Origin: Zygnema circumcarinatum
Taxonomy: Eukaryota > Streptophyta > Zygnematophyceae > Zygnematales > Zygnemataceae
Assembly: GCA_037447605.1 (NCBI GenBank)
Contig: CM074804.1
Span: 4,081,541 to 4,145,540 of the forward strand
Direction of reading: 5' to 3'
DNA length: 64,000 nt
The stretch's first letter is position 1. Every line of letters begins with the position of its first letter. The position numbers were made by a program, and so were the translations under genes. The notes below the pieces were generated by a model. That model did no database searches and was not told the origin of the DNA. It saw only the letters and a list, made by a program, of their open reading frames with translations. Shown here piece after piece: positions 1-17,488 of this stretch.

Positions 1-435
1 CCGCGCGCGCGGGCAGCGAAAAGGTTTGGGATCCGGGCAGGCAGGCGCGGGGATGCATCTCAGCAGGTGAAAAGTATTTTCTAAGTTGAGCCGTATTTGA
101 ATTGGAACGGTGGAGGCTGTACCGGATTGCTTTCGAAGCCGATTTAGAGATTTTTTAGGAATCGATACTCTACCCCCGGGCAGAGGTGACGTGGGATTCA
201 AAGCCGGCAGAGGGGGTGTTCGCACTGGGGCCCTTCTTGTCCGGTTCGGGCCGAACTTATTGCAGGAGGGAGGGAGGCAGGGTGTTGCTGCTGGTGCTGG
301 TGCTGGTGCTGGTGCTGCATTTGGTTGGGAGCTGGAGCTGGTCGGCAAGTAGAGGGTTTGGAAGAACCAAGCAACGCGCTGAATATAGGCGGTAGGAGGC
401 TGCTGTTTGGAAGCAGGAGAGCCTACTCGTCAGCC
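1..435 (+). promoter_or_regulatory. Upstream region and 5' leader of GAPN
   Basis: This GC-rich stretch lies directly upstream of the GAPN start. It contains a short GGTGCT repeat at about 290-318. The GAPN reading frame stays open upstream of its ATG back to about 325, but no ATG occurs in that extension, so it is taken as 5' leader. No TATA box is evident. Confidence 0.4.
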
Positions 436-3400
436 ATGGCTTCCAACTTTTTTGACGACATTCTGGCAGGCGATGTGTACAAGTATTATGCGGAAGGAGA
501 GTGGAAGGTTTCCTCGTCCGGGAAATCTGTGCCGATTTATGATCCAACTACGCGTCAGATGGTATTTAAAGTGCAAGGTTAGACGAATGCCTTCGCATTT
601 GAAGGGATGTTTGAAAAAAGTTTTGAAGGTCTATTGGAGTGAAATGGTTTGGAACTTTAATAGCTTTTTGAGTAAAATGTGACATGTGAAAGGGAGAGGG
701 AAGTTCAGGTTGCGACAGGGATGCATTTGTGTCTTGTGAGGTGTGTTGGACCTCTCAACTTTTGTTACATCTTCAAAGAAAGACTTCGTCTTCATGTGGC
801 TCCTGCTAACTTCTTTCAGTTGCCATTGATATTGTTTGTTTTGATCTGTTATTTGACCGTCTCTTCTCAGCTACCTATGCATTCCTACAGAATAGAGTTT
901 TTTGAAAAGGCTGATGAAACAATCTGTTAAAATGGCATCTGAGCTTGAATCTAGTTGAAGCCGAATCTTTTTTGTGCTTTTTGCATCGAATCTGTTACGA
1001 CGATTACTTTTGTGGATTGCTGATTAGTAAAGCAATACCTGTCGTCCCTTCATTAATCCCATTTGCCCACTTTGCTTACTGTTTATCTTTGAGATGAACA
1101 ATCTGGAGGGAGAAGCATCTGATGTCGGTGTTTTTTCCTTTGTTGTAAAAAATTACTTCCCAACTGGCACGCAGTGAAAAACATTGATCTATGACAGCGC
1201 GTTATAGACGACTGTTGGATTCCACTATTAGTTTGATATGTTCATCTGCTGTGTTTGCTTCTCTTTTATTCTGTTTCTGAATGAATAAGTACAAAGTAGA
1301 ATGATCTTCCTCATTCCTTATGCCATTTGTCCATTTTGCAGCTTGCACGCAGGAGGAGGTGAACAAGATCTTTGAGGGTGCTAAAACTGCACAGAAGCAG
1401 TGGGCGAAGACGCCACTTTGGAAGAGAGCTGAGCTTTTGCATAAGGCAGCCAGCCTCTTGAGAGAGAACAAGGCCCCTATTGCGGATTCGTTGGTGAAGG
1501 AGGTAGCCAAAGCTGCAAAGGATTCAGTCAGTGAGGTCAGTAAGCCCGTAATTGTTTTCTTTCCATTTTTGCCATTGTGTTGGCCTTCTCAACCTGTAGA
1601 AGTGTCAGTTTTGGAGTAATGAATGCCACTACTGTTATTGCTGTTTGCTCCAGGTTGTCCGGTCTGCAGACCTTATCTCGTACACTGCGGAGGAAGGTGT
1701 GCGTCTTCTGTCGGATAACAAGTTTATCACCTCTGACAGTTTTCCAGGAACTGACAGGACGAAGCTCTGCTTGAGTTCCAAGGTACGCCACAATCGGCTC
1801 TCACAAAATATACAGAAGCGAACGGTAAACCAGGTTAATGTGCTCCATTTCGGCTGATACCGAGTTTAAGATCTGATAAATTTGTACTTTTTTCTTTGAT
1901 ACTTGTAAAGATTTATTTGCTTATCTTCAGGGAGGGTGCCAATAGTTTACATTGCATTTTATCGACCCCTGAGCGTTTACTTATTTGTTTGGCTGTGCCA
2001 ATTGCAGGTTCCTTTGGGAACAGTCCTATGCATTCCTCCGTTCAACTATCCCGTAAACTTGGCTGTATCTAAACTCGGGCCTGCACTTATTGCTGGAAAT
2101 GCGGTGGTTCTTAAGCCTCCAACCCAGGTGCTATTGACGACAACGTCCCCCTTTTTTTCTTACTTCAGCTCCCCCCCACCTCACCCTCCAACCTCCACCT
2201 GAACCCGTATTTCCTCTTTTTGATTCTATAGAACCATAAATTGTGGAGCAGTCTGATCCAAGAAAATATCTTCAAGCATATCTGTCTGTCGAACATTTGG
2301 TGCCAGGAAGGTCATTAGCCGTTTCATTTTTTTTCCAGGGTATGAATTTAAAAGGGTGGAGTATAAATGGACAGAAGAAATATGTTTCAGCTATCCACTG
2401 ATCATTCTATAGTTTTCTGTTGTCATTAACGCATCACCTATTGGTCGATTGCACCTTCCCTATTTTCAGCTCTCCTTCCTCTCACCCTACCTCTCTCGCT
2501 CTCTCTCGTTCTCTCACTGACCAAGATTTATGTGCGCAGGGAGCTGTTTCTGGTCTTCACATGGTACAATGCTTCGCAGCAGCCGGCTTTCCCAAGGGCC
2601 TGATCAGTTGCATCACTGGGAAGGGATCTGAGATTGGAGATTTCCTCACTATGCACCCTGCTGTGAACTGCATCAGGTGGGCCAATCTATAAAGCAAGTT
2701 AGAGATTTTTAGTTAGGCCTATAGAATTTATAAATGTTATGATACTCCCGATGGCTTGACGGAAACAAACAGATTTTCGGTACTTTCACAGTGGGATATG
2801 TCCAACTTGTAAGGCGCTCGACCATCCAGTAATTTATCACCTATCATCATTTGTTACACATGACAGGTCAACAGACTAATTTCTATGATGCATATCTGAA
2901 ATTGCACATCATATCAGTTGTTTCAAACACCTTTCCTACATTGATGGCATCTCCACATGTGTTCCTTCATCGTTGCTGTGTGTTCTTTCTCTGCCAGCTT
3001 CACTGGAGGTGATACTGGAATTGCGATTTCCAAGAAGGCGGGAATGGTCCCGCTCCAAATGGAACTGGGAGGGAAGGACGCCATGATTGTGTTGGAGGAT
3101 GCTGACTTGGACCTTGCTGCTGCGAATGTTATCAAGGGAGGTTTCTCCTATAGGTATCTTCCATCTCCCATACAACTGAAGCAGATTTCTTTTGCTTGTT
3201 CAGAAGGGCCCAGGGTCATTTCACTCATCACTAGCCGAGAGCAAGAGTTCCTTCCTCTGTCCATAAATGCGGTTTATCAGATGCCCCTATACATATTGTA
3301 CAATACAAATAACTCTGAATGTGTGGACTTTTATCTGTTAAACGGAGCTTTAGACTTCTAATTCATTTTTTTTTAACGATTTAAGTGGAGGGCGGTGATT

Positions 3401-5362
3401 GTTCCCACCAGAGGGTATGAACAGTAATAGTGCAAAGTTTCCAGCAATATTGGATGCCTATTAGTTGAAATATAGCACATCCCTGAAAACCGTAATGTTT
3501 ACTTAACCCTTACAACTCGTAGTCTATTGGCTCACTGATTGATTATATACGTGCAGTGGACAGAGGTGTACTGCTGTTAAGGTGATCCTTGTGATGGAGA
3601 GCGTTGCGGACGAGCTGGTGGCGAAGATTAATGAGAGAGTGGCCAAGCTCAAAGTGGGTGATCCCAGAGACAATGCTGAGATCACTCCAGTGGTCAGCGA
3701 GTCCTCTGCAAACTTCATTGAGGGACTGGTGAAGGATGCGGAAGCAAAGGGTGCTACATTCTGTCAGGTGAAACTCAGATAGCAGACATCCCTTCACTTA
3801 CTATGTCCTGATTGATTGGTGGAATAGCAACATATGGGGGAAAGCGTCTTCTCTTCATATTTTACCTTCTGTACACAAAGTTTATTCCTTAACTTTCGCT
3901 GGGTGCTGGTTGCTGAAAGCTCCCTGAACCCGAACTATTATTCGCAATTACAACGCAATTACGTGTCTTCCAATTAATTTTGTATGATAGAAATTCAATC
4001 TTGAGGAAGGTTGACCTCTTAATTTTACTCCTTGTCCGTTCAAAGTCAACAGTCGCCGTAGCAAAGTGGAAGAACTGATAAGGCAATCAAATTATTCTTT
4101 TGCTTAAATTCAGTGTGATCTTTCTCCTTTTTCTGTTGTCCTTCCGTTCGTTCATGACTTCAGGAGTACAAGAGAGAGGGCAACCTCATCTGGCCCCTTC
4201 TTGTAGACAACGTCAAACCTGACATGCGGCTTGCATGGGAGGAGCCCTTCGGTCCCGTCGTCCCCGTCATTAGAATCTCCACTCCTGAGGAAGGCATTCA
4301 TCACTGCAATGCCAGTAACTTTGCCCTGCAGGTCAGTACCTCGCTCTCCCTCTCACTCACTCTCTCTGAATCGCACTCTCTCTCTCTTTTGTTGTGTTTC
4401 AAGGTAAGAGATGAGGTTATGAATAGATTGCGAATAGCACCTGTCATTTCTGGGGGCGTTATCATTTGATTTTGTTTCGTTGATATGGACCGTGACTGTC
4501 GGTACAAACATCTACCAAACAAAAGTAATTCCAATTTTCATATATGTATTCAAACGAGGTGATTTTTGACGCCAGCTGATGCTGTAATACCTGTTCCGTA
4601 TCTGTAAGAGTGTTTGCGAATCAGCAGTGGGAGAGTTGACAACGCTAAGATTTCCCTGTGACTGATGATTTGTCATTCTTGCATGGTCTGAGTGACCTTT
4701 CCTTTTCGTTTTGTATCAGCTCCTTTCAATTGACTGAAGTCTCTCGTTGTTGACATTATCCATGCTGCTGGGGTTGAATACCACACCCTCGTGACTATTT
4801 CTACTGTCTATCCCCTATAATTTTGCTAGGTTAGGGGGGATACCGCACATCGTCATTGGCAAGAGCCAAGTTTACCATTTATTGTTTAAGTAACCATAAA
4901 ATTATTTAGGTCAACTGAACAACCCAGAATAGCAACCCAAGTTTCTAAGAATTCTTCTTGTGCTGTGCAGGGCTGCGTGTTCACCAAGGACATCAACAAG
5001 GCCATCATGATGTCGGATGCCATGGAGACCGGCACTGTACAGATCAACTCAGCACCCGCTCGAGGACCTGACCACTTCCCCTTCCAGGTACGCTGAAACA
5101 TACTCATAGAATTTTAATTTCTGCACAGTATCCGTGTATTTCCCATAGGATTTGAAGTGTATGGTAAGACAATGGAAAGCCTACTCATGGTTTTCTTGTG
5201 TGTTCGTGTGCTTATGTTATGCTTCAAATTTGTTATCTGGGTCTGCAGGGATTCCGTGACAGTGGCATTGGGTCCCAGGGTGTGACCAACAGTATTCTGA
5301 TGATGACTAAGGTGAAGAGCACTGTGATTAACCTCCCGGGCCCGTCGTACTCTATGGGATAG
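436..5362 (+). CDS. GAPN: NADP-dependent non-phosphorylating glyceraldehyde-3-phosphate dehydrogenase
   Basis: The enzyme oxidises glyceraldehyde-3-phosphate directly to 3-phosphoglycerate and makes NADPH in the cytosol of plants and algae (ALDH11 family). I read ten exons: 436-577, 1342-1535, 1654-1782, 2008-2127, 2540-2676, 2998-3153, 3557-3767, 4164-4331, 4971-5087 and 5249-5362. They join in phase to 495 residues, the usual length for the family. Visible signatures are [10 protein letters not shown] (165-174, ALDH Rossmann region), the general base in MELGGKD (Glu263), the catalytic cysteine in GQRCTAVK (Cys297), and [10 protein letters not shown]. No transit peptide is seen, which fits a cytosolic enzyme. 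The start is the first ATG in the frame. It faces the glycine cleavage H gene tail to tail. No key residue is missing. Confidence 0.96.
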
Positions 5363-6656
5363 AAGGAAGCCGGACTTGAAACACTGAAATCTGGGAGGTG
5401 CTAAGCAACTGGATGCCGATTCATTATTGAACATGGGAGGAGGGACGAGCGGAGGAAAAACTGCCAGCTTGTTTTGTGAATGAAATGGCCAAACGAGAGA
5501 TTTTGATGATACAACACTTAGGGAATGGGGACGATACTTAATAGCATGCCGCTGCGGCGGCTCAAAAAGCCGGAGGAAATGTCAGTAGTTGGTTAATACG
5601 TTGTACGGGAACTGCAGCCGGAACGAAATTGCATAGATCTCACCGTGCGGAGTCTTGTGAGGGCATTTTGAGGTTGAGGGTGGGAGCGGGGCGGAGGAGA
5701 GATGTGCGAGTGGGGCCACAGCGGATCTTTTCATTAGTTTGTAAAACAGAGCAGTTATTGGCATGGGAAGGGAAGGACTTGCTCTTGCAATGGGGAATCA
5801 TTGAGAGGGGAGTGCCCTCCTCCTTTCCGTCACATAACGCTCTGACAAGATATGTTCTGAAGGGAGATGCTTATATGTTATGTTAGTTGTTTTTTATCGA
5901 TTGATTCTCCAGATGCAAGATTGAAAGACTTGAAATTCAACCACAATTGCCACCGTTCGCACATAAAAACTGGTTTAATACTGATGATGAAAGACGTAGA
6001 GGTGACTTGGGCTTACGTACTCCGTGAGCATTCTTTGATTGACGTGGTTAGAAGTGTCAATGATGGACCAGGAGCGGACGCTTCCTTCAGGCTACAGGGA
6101 AATGCCACAAATCTAAAATCGTGAGGGCGTACGGAAGGGCTTAATGGCCTCTCTGAGTCCATCGATCAAATCTGTAATTGGCGGTAAATCCTTTACAGCC
6201 TGCTTGTTCCTCCGCTACTCCGTGCACTCAAAACAAGCCCAAATAAACGACACCACAGACGCGACAAATTGGCATAACAAGTACCACCACGCATGTGAAC
6301 ACTGTCGGCATCTGTCTGTCATCAGCAACAAGGAGGCACGGAAAAAGTCACCCAAAAAAAGACGAGTAGTCGGAGAATACCTATTTTGCCATGGTCGGAA
6401 ATACAACAAAAAGAAATAAACAGTGCGACGAACGGCGATTCCTCGATTCCTTCATTTTCTATGGACAAATCGGACAGTTAACTGCAATATTCAGCTGATC
6501 TGAACGTCACCTAAATCAAGAATGCAAGAACGTAGACGGAAAATCACAGACATCCAGCTGTTTCTTTGTCTGTTTGCTAATACACAACCAAAAACGGAAA
6601 GGATCAACTAACAGTTCATACGACTGCCACCTTCATCAGCTTCTGTTTGTCACAGA
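5363..6656. other. Intergenic region between convergent genes
   Basis: This holds the 3' ends of GAPN (+) and the H-protein gene (-). I see no conserved reading frame and no repeat family. Both 3' UTRs and their poly(A) signals must lie here, but I cannot place them with confidence. Confidence 0.4.
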
Positions 6657-9061
6657 TCAGTGGTCGTGGCAGTGCTTCTCGTACGCCGCCTCATCCAGCA
6701 AATGGGACTTATCATGGGCGTCCACCTTCACTTTCAGCATCCAGCCTTCAGTGAACGGGCCCGAGTTCACCTGTTTCATGCAGGCGGTTCCGTTAACGGC
6801 TGTACAAAACAATCAAGAGAAGAAAAAAGCTTCTGTGCGTTCGCCTATGTAAACCTTCCAGTAATATTATCCTCCAACTAAAAAAGGTTTGTGTCTGTGA
6901 AAAGGGGTACACTCACCAAACCCGGACTGGCACTGAGCTCCTTATTGGTGTCTACCACTGTTCCGGAAACCGGGGCATACACATCACTCGCAGCCTTCAC
7001 ACTCTCCACCACTCCAAAGGTCTTCCCGCTCTCCACTGTTGATCCCACCTCCGGCAGATCAATGAAGACTACCTCCCCCAGCTCGTTCTGTACACAAAAT
7101 CGACACAACCAACATCGACATCACTTCCATGACCAGAATTGACATCAACACTACTCCCATCAACGTTACATCAAGCGTTGCACGGTAAAAAAAAAAGTCA
7201 GCTGTGCTGAGAATGCGAGGCCTGATAAAAAATTATGTTGCTATGGAGTATGTAGCAAACAAAATCTCCAGGTGCATCCATCTGGTGCAGGCCAGGCAGC
7301 AAATGGGGCACTGTCACTTGGAAATAAAGTGCTTTTCAATAAAGAAAAGTAGTGCCTCCTTCAGCAGCCATTGCTAAAACGGAAACGCGCGAGCGCAAAG
7401 AATATTTATAGAAGCCCAAAAAAAATCAAGGATAACCCTCCTAAAAATACCCATGCCCGTGTACAAAGCACCCATCTCAATCAGTTTCCCGAAGGATTGA
7501 ACTCAGGCAAAGTGAGACAAAAGAGTACGACAAAACAGAGTACTTGTTACATTTGACATTTGAAAGCCTCACCCATTCCCATTACATGGGATCCCTCATT
7601 TCAGTTCAACGACGAGAACTATCCCCTCTCCGTCCTCACTACTTCAGCATCAGCTTAAACAGATTTAGCTCTCAAGCTTCTCACCTGCGCAAAGTGGGAG
7701 ATTCCGACAGTCGCAACGTCTCCATCGAACTCCGCCCACTCATGCGACTTCAGGTACAACCTTCCCTTAGGCCCTGCAAGCCTCCCCTATCAGGACTCTC
7801 AGTACATATGTGGGTGTGACAGAGAAAGGGTCGGAGAAAAGAGTATTTGAAACACATTCCCATTATTATCAGCATTATGTCTGTAGCTTTGACATGACAT
7901 ATAATATTTCCATGTTACCAACTGCAGAATAGAGCAAGCGCAGTGATGTACCTTCAGAATAACTTCTAGAGAGCGGGAGAACAAGATTCTGAGCAGGTCG
8001 CAGCCTCAAAATGGTCGCTGTTCGGGAAGCCAACAATCTGAAAAATGCAAACAAAACATCATACGAACAATAAATACCGCATGCAAACAAATTACATTTT
8101 ACACTAAGGCAAGAATTCTGCTGACGCTACAGCTCGACCTTTAAGGGTCAAAACATCCTTACACAAAATGCAGGGGGTAAAGAGGTCCATATGTGATCAG
8201 TCCACATGCATGGATCCATTACATCATCCTCAGAGGTCTTAAAATGATGCAGCATTGCCATCATCAAGCGAGCAAATAAACAGAGATTCTGCAACCTTTC
8301 AGGCTTCAATCAGAACTAAAATGGCACACAAACTAACAAACAAGAGGGAAGAGGGAGGGGGGGAAGGCGAAAAGCAAAAGCTCTGCTGCGAGGTGCACAC
8401 TTTCAGGATAACCTCTGAACTCTGCCTTCCACAATGCAACCAACAGCATTCGTGCAGCCACCCTCTTCTCCACACTTCTACCACTCTTCTTCCCTCCCTC
8501 CTTTTTTCCTTTCTTTTTTCTTTCTCCGTTTGCCTCCTTGCTCTGCACTTTCACGTCTGTCTCGTTCTCCTTTTCTTCCTTAAGCTTTACTCTTATTGTT
8601 TCCCTATCCCTCGTTCTCCCTCTCTCCATCCTGCTATGGATAAGTCAGATCATCCTCTCGCTCTAGTTCACACTCGCTACCTGTATTCTCGTTGGCTTTC
8701 TACCCTTCCCTCACTCCTTACTTCCCTTCTATCCTCTCAACATTCTGCTTTCATTCCTTTTCCTTTCCTGCCACTCTCAATCGGTCTCTGCATAACCACT
8801 GCCCTTCTTCCCCTCCATTGCTTCCATCCTCCATTTCCCCCCTCCCACTCTCTGCCTCCCACTTCTCCCATCCCCTCTCCACTTCACTCTTTCTCCTCCT
8901 CCTCCCCCCCCTCCCTCCCGTATCCTCTGCTCTCTCTTCTTCCCTACGCCCTGTCTCCCCGCCATCCTCGCCTCCCAGTCCTCAAACCCCTTTCCAACAC
9001 TTTATCTCTCTCGTTCCTCCCCTCCCCTCCACTATCACATCCCACCGTACCTGAGAGCCAT
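6657..9061 (-). CDS. GCVH: Glycine cleavage system H protein, mitochondrial
   Basis: The lipoyl carrier of the glycine decarboxylase complex shuttles the aminomethyl group between P, T and L proteins in mitochondria, a key step of photorespiration. Five exons on the minus strand are 9051-9061, 7952-8037, 7685-7773, 6917-7087 and 6657-6770, giving 156 residues. The first exon carries only ATGGCTCTCAG. The N-terminus (MALRLLASRT, then Arg-rich to about residue 30) is a mitochondrial presequence. The lipoyl domain follows: [18 protein letters not shown] (39-56), [20 protein letters not shown] with lipoyl lysine Lys93, and the C-terminal GWMLKVKV block. Length and order are normal. It is divergent from TFB2, with about 470 bp between the two starts, which suggests a shared promoter. 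The first intron (8038-9050) is pyrimidine-rich on the plus strand. Confidence 0.95.
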
Positions 9062-9531
9062 GGCGGCGCGTCGGATCTGCTTTACGAGGCTGTGAGAAGC
9101 GGGGCGCGAGGGCGAGGGTGGGCGAGGGAGAGGGAGCGAGAGAACGAGCTTGTGAGGGCGCGCAGGTCTCCGCGGCGGAGCGCCTCCCCTTGCCTGGAAG
9201 GAAGCGCCCGCGCGTCGCCGCGCGCCACGTGGCGGAGAGGATAACGCGCCCGCCGAATGCGGCGGAACGGCAACCTCGCGGCCTCGCGCTCTATGCGGCA
9301 CTCAGTTTACGTTAAACTGGGACAGCGATCGCCGTTCCCCACCACTGTCACGTGCTGCCCGCATGACCCGGGAATCGGTCATGGTAACCATACGATACGA
9401 TACGATACGATACTCCTCGAGTACTGTACCGGCAGGAGGCGGCAGAGGGGCCCGGCAGGGCGTGGTCGCGGCCATGGCGGGCGGGTGAGGGGCGGGCCGC
9501 AGCCCTCAGCGCGGAGAGGCATGTCCTTCCG
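9062..9531. promoter_or_regulatory. Divergent promoter region GCVH / TFB2
   Basis: This is a 470-bp GC-rich spacer between two head-to-head genes. It contains the palindrome CGCCACGTGGCG at about 9223-9234 (a G-box core), a pentamer repeat of about five CGATA units at 9390-9414, and several CpG-rich stretches. A four-codon upstream frame starts at 9521. No clear TATA box is seen for either direction. Confidence 0.55.
9390..9414. repeat. Pentanucleotide microsatellite (CGATA)n
   Basis: About five units of ACGAT/CGATA lie in the divergent promoter between the H-protein gene and TFB2. Confidence 0.8.

Positions 9532-9535
<4 letters not shown>
9521..9535 (+). promoter_or_regulatory. Four-codon upstream reading frame overlapping the TFB2 start
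   Basis: ATG TCC TTC CGA TGA begins 11 bases before the TFB2 start, and its stop codon overlaps the main start as ATGA (9532-9535). This arrangement could couple termination and re-initiation, or could simply lie in untranscribed DNA if transcription starts downstream. Confidence 0.5.
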
Positions 9536-15895
<6,360 letters not shown>

Positions 15896-17488
15896 CCAGG
15901 AAGGAGGGCTCCGACGGGAGGGGGGCGGGCAGGAGAGGCGGAGCTTGTGCTGCGGGCGGTGCGCTGGGGTGGTTGCTTTGGCAAAGACAGGGAGGGGGAG
16001 GTGCGCTGCTTTGGGGATATTGTGTGTATTTCCGTTTATAATGTTGTTTTGGTGCATTTTTGTGAATGCCTATTTTTGGGCCATCGCAGCTGAAGTTTGT
16101 GGGCCAAGTTGTATTGGAAGTTTGCCCTTTGAATACAAAGGTCCATGCGAAGGTGTGAAATTTCATATTGGATGGTGGACTTTGGCACGATGTCTTTGGA
16201 GGCCGGCTCCTGAGAAGTCCTCCGCCATCAAGCCCTGCGCATATAAACTAAGGAAGCAGTGAACTGGCGAACGCTGTGAGCGTCGAGAGCACATCATTTG
16301 CCGTACAAACTAGTGGTGGCAACTTGCGACTAAGGGCTCCCAGCTTGCCAGTGGGAATTTGTTAGCCACGCCTAAATCCCCGACAAGAGCGAGATATAGC
16401 AAAAAGCCTTATGAATTTTGCTCAAGTTGTAACTGTTAACTAATTACTAGAATTCATAGACTTTGACAACGACTTTCACTACATTCGCCTTCCTAAGTCT
16501 TATGGTTGTTCCCCATGCTGACTTCGTCCATGAACATTTGATGGCCTCGCCCTCGAGAGATCAATGCCTCTTCCCACTTATAACAGACTTATGATACCCG
16601 CCATATTAAAAATTGGTTAGGTCATATACTAAGTGATTATCAGTGGCATTCGTTCATTACTTTCAACGAGTTGGATTCATCCTCCTCACTTTCTGGCATG
16701 TTTTTTTGTTAGTCATATGAAGCTAGTCACTATTTTTAATTCGAATTAGTGTTAGTATCTGACCCTCGTCAGGAATTGCGTGGTTCATCATGAATCTCGG
16801 ATACAAAATCTTGTTCTCGCAGTGGACCTCCATTTAGATGCGTTTTGGTTCAAGAAATTTTCTGTGTGGACCGGTTCGATTAATGTGCCAACCTAATACA
16901 AACTCAATACCAGAAACCAGAAACCAGATCCAAAAGCAGAATTGAACTTGGGCCCTGACGATCCACCTTTTGAACTTTTTGAACTGCACTTCCCTGGACC
17001 ATCTGTTGCTCCTCATTCAGATAAGCCATGATTCAAACATTTGTTTGAAGCCACCATCCTCATTAAGGTCCTGCACTCGCATGCATCCATAACTTTCTAC
17101 ATCGTCCATGTGCGTCCCTCCTCACCATAGTAGATCATCTAAAGCGCATGAGAGTGAAAGACAGAGTAATACTCATATGACGGACTGCACCACACATAAA
17201 CCCTACGGCTGCCACACAAACAGTGGCACAAGAAAAATAGCGCTTGGAGCCAATTGCAATCTCTGCAAAGAAGGTATTCCCTCCAGAGCTCCCCGTGCCT
17301 TCACATGTCTAGACCTCCACAGACCGAACGTACAATTCTACGAAAGCCTCTTGCATAGTCTTGGCCCATCTCCGCCAACAGTAGCAGCAGGCGCAGGTAC
17401 CATATATACAAGTCTTGCAGCCTGCACGGAGCCTTTAAATGCTTATAACAAATATGGCCTAAAGGGCGCCTAATGTGGTCTGCCGCGT
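15896..17488. other. Intergenic region between convergent TFB2 and SAPS genes
   Basis: This contains the two 3' ends. At 16503-16566 there is one diverged copy of the GGCCTCGCCATCGTGAG repeat family also found at 43430-43516, 60621-60690 and 61402-61474. I see no supported gene in the rest. Confidence 0.5.
16503..16566 (+). repeat. Dispersed repeat, GGCCTCGCCATCGTGAG family, copy 1
   Basis: This copy contains GTTCCCCATGCTGACTTCGT, then CCATGAACATTTGATGGCC and TCGCCCTCGAGAGATCAATG. It aligns over about 60 bases with three other copies in the window, so it is a repeat end and not a unique regulatory sequence. Confidence 0.7.

Noticed and set aside
325-435. N-terminal extension of GAPN
   Set aside because: The frame is open but begins only with TTG, and the ATG at 436 gives the family's normal length.
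8255-9244. Plus-strand frame of 329 codons rich in Ser, Leu and Pro
   Set aside because: It is a pyrimidine-rich intron and promoter of the H-protein gene read in the wrong strand; no domain, and it crosses GCVH exon 1.
17108-17473. Plus-strand frame of 121 codons
   Set aside because: It lies opposite the 3' end region of the SAPS gene and has no recognisable domain.
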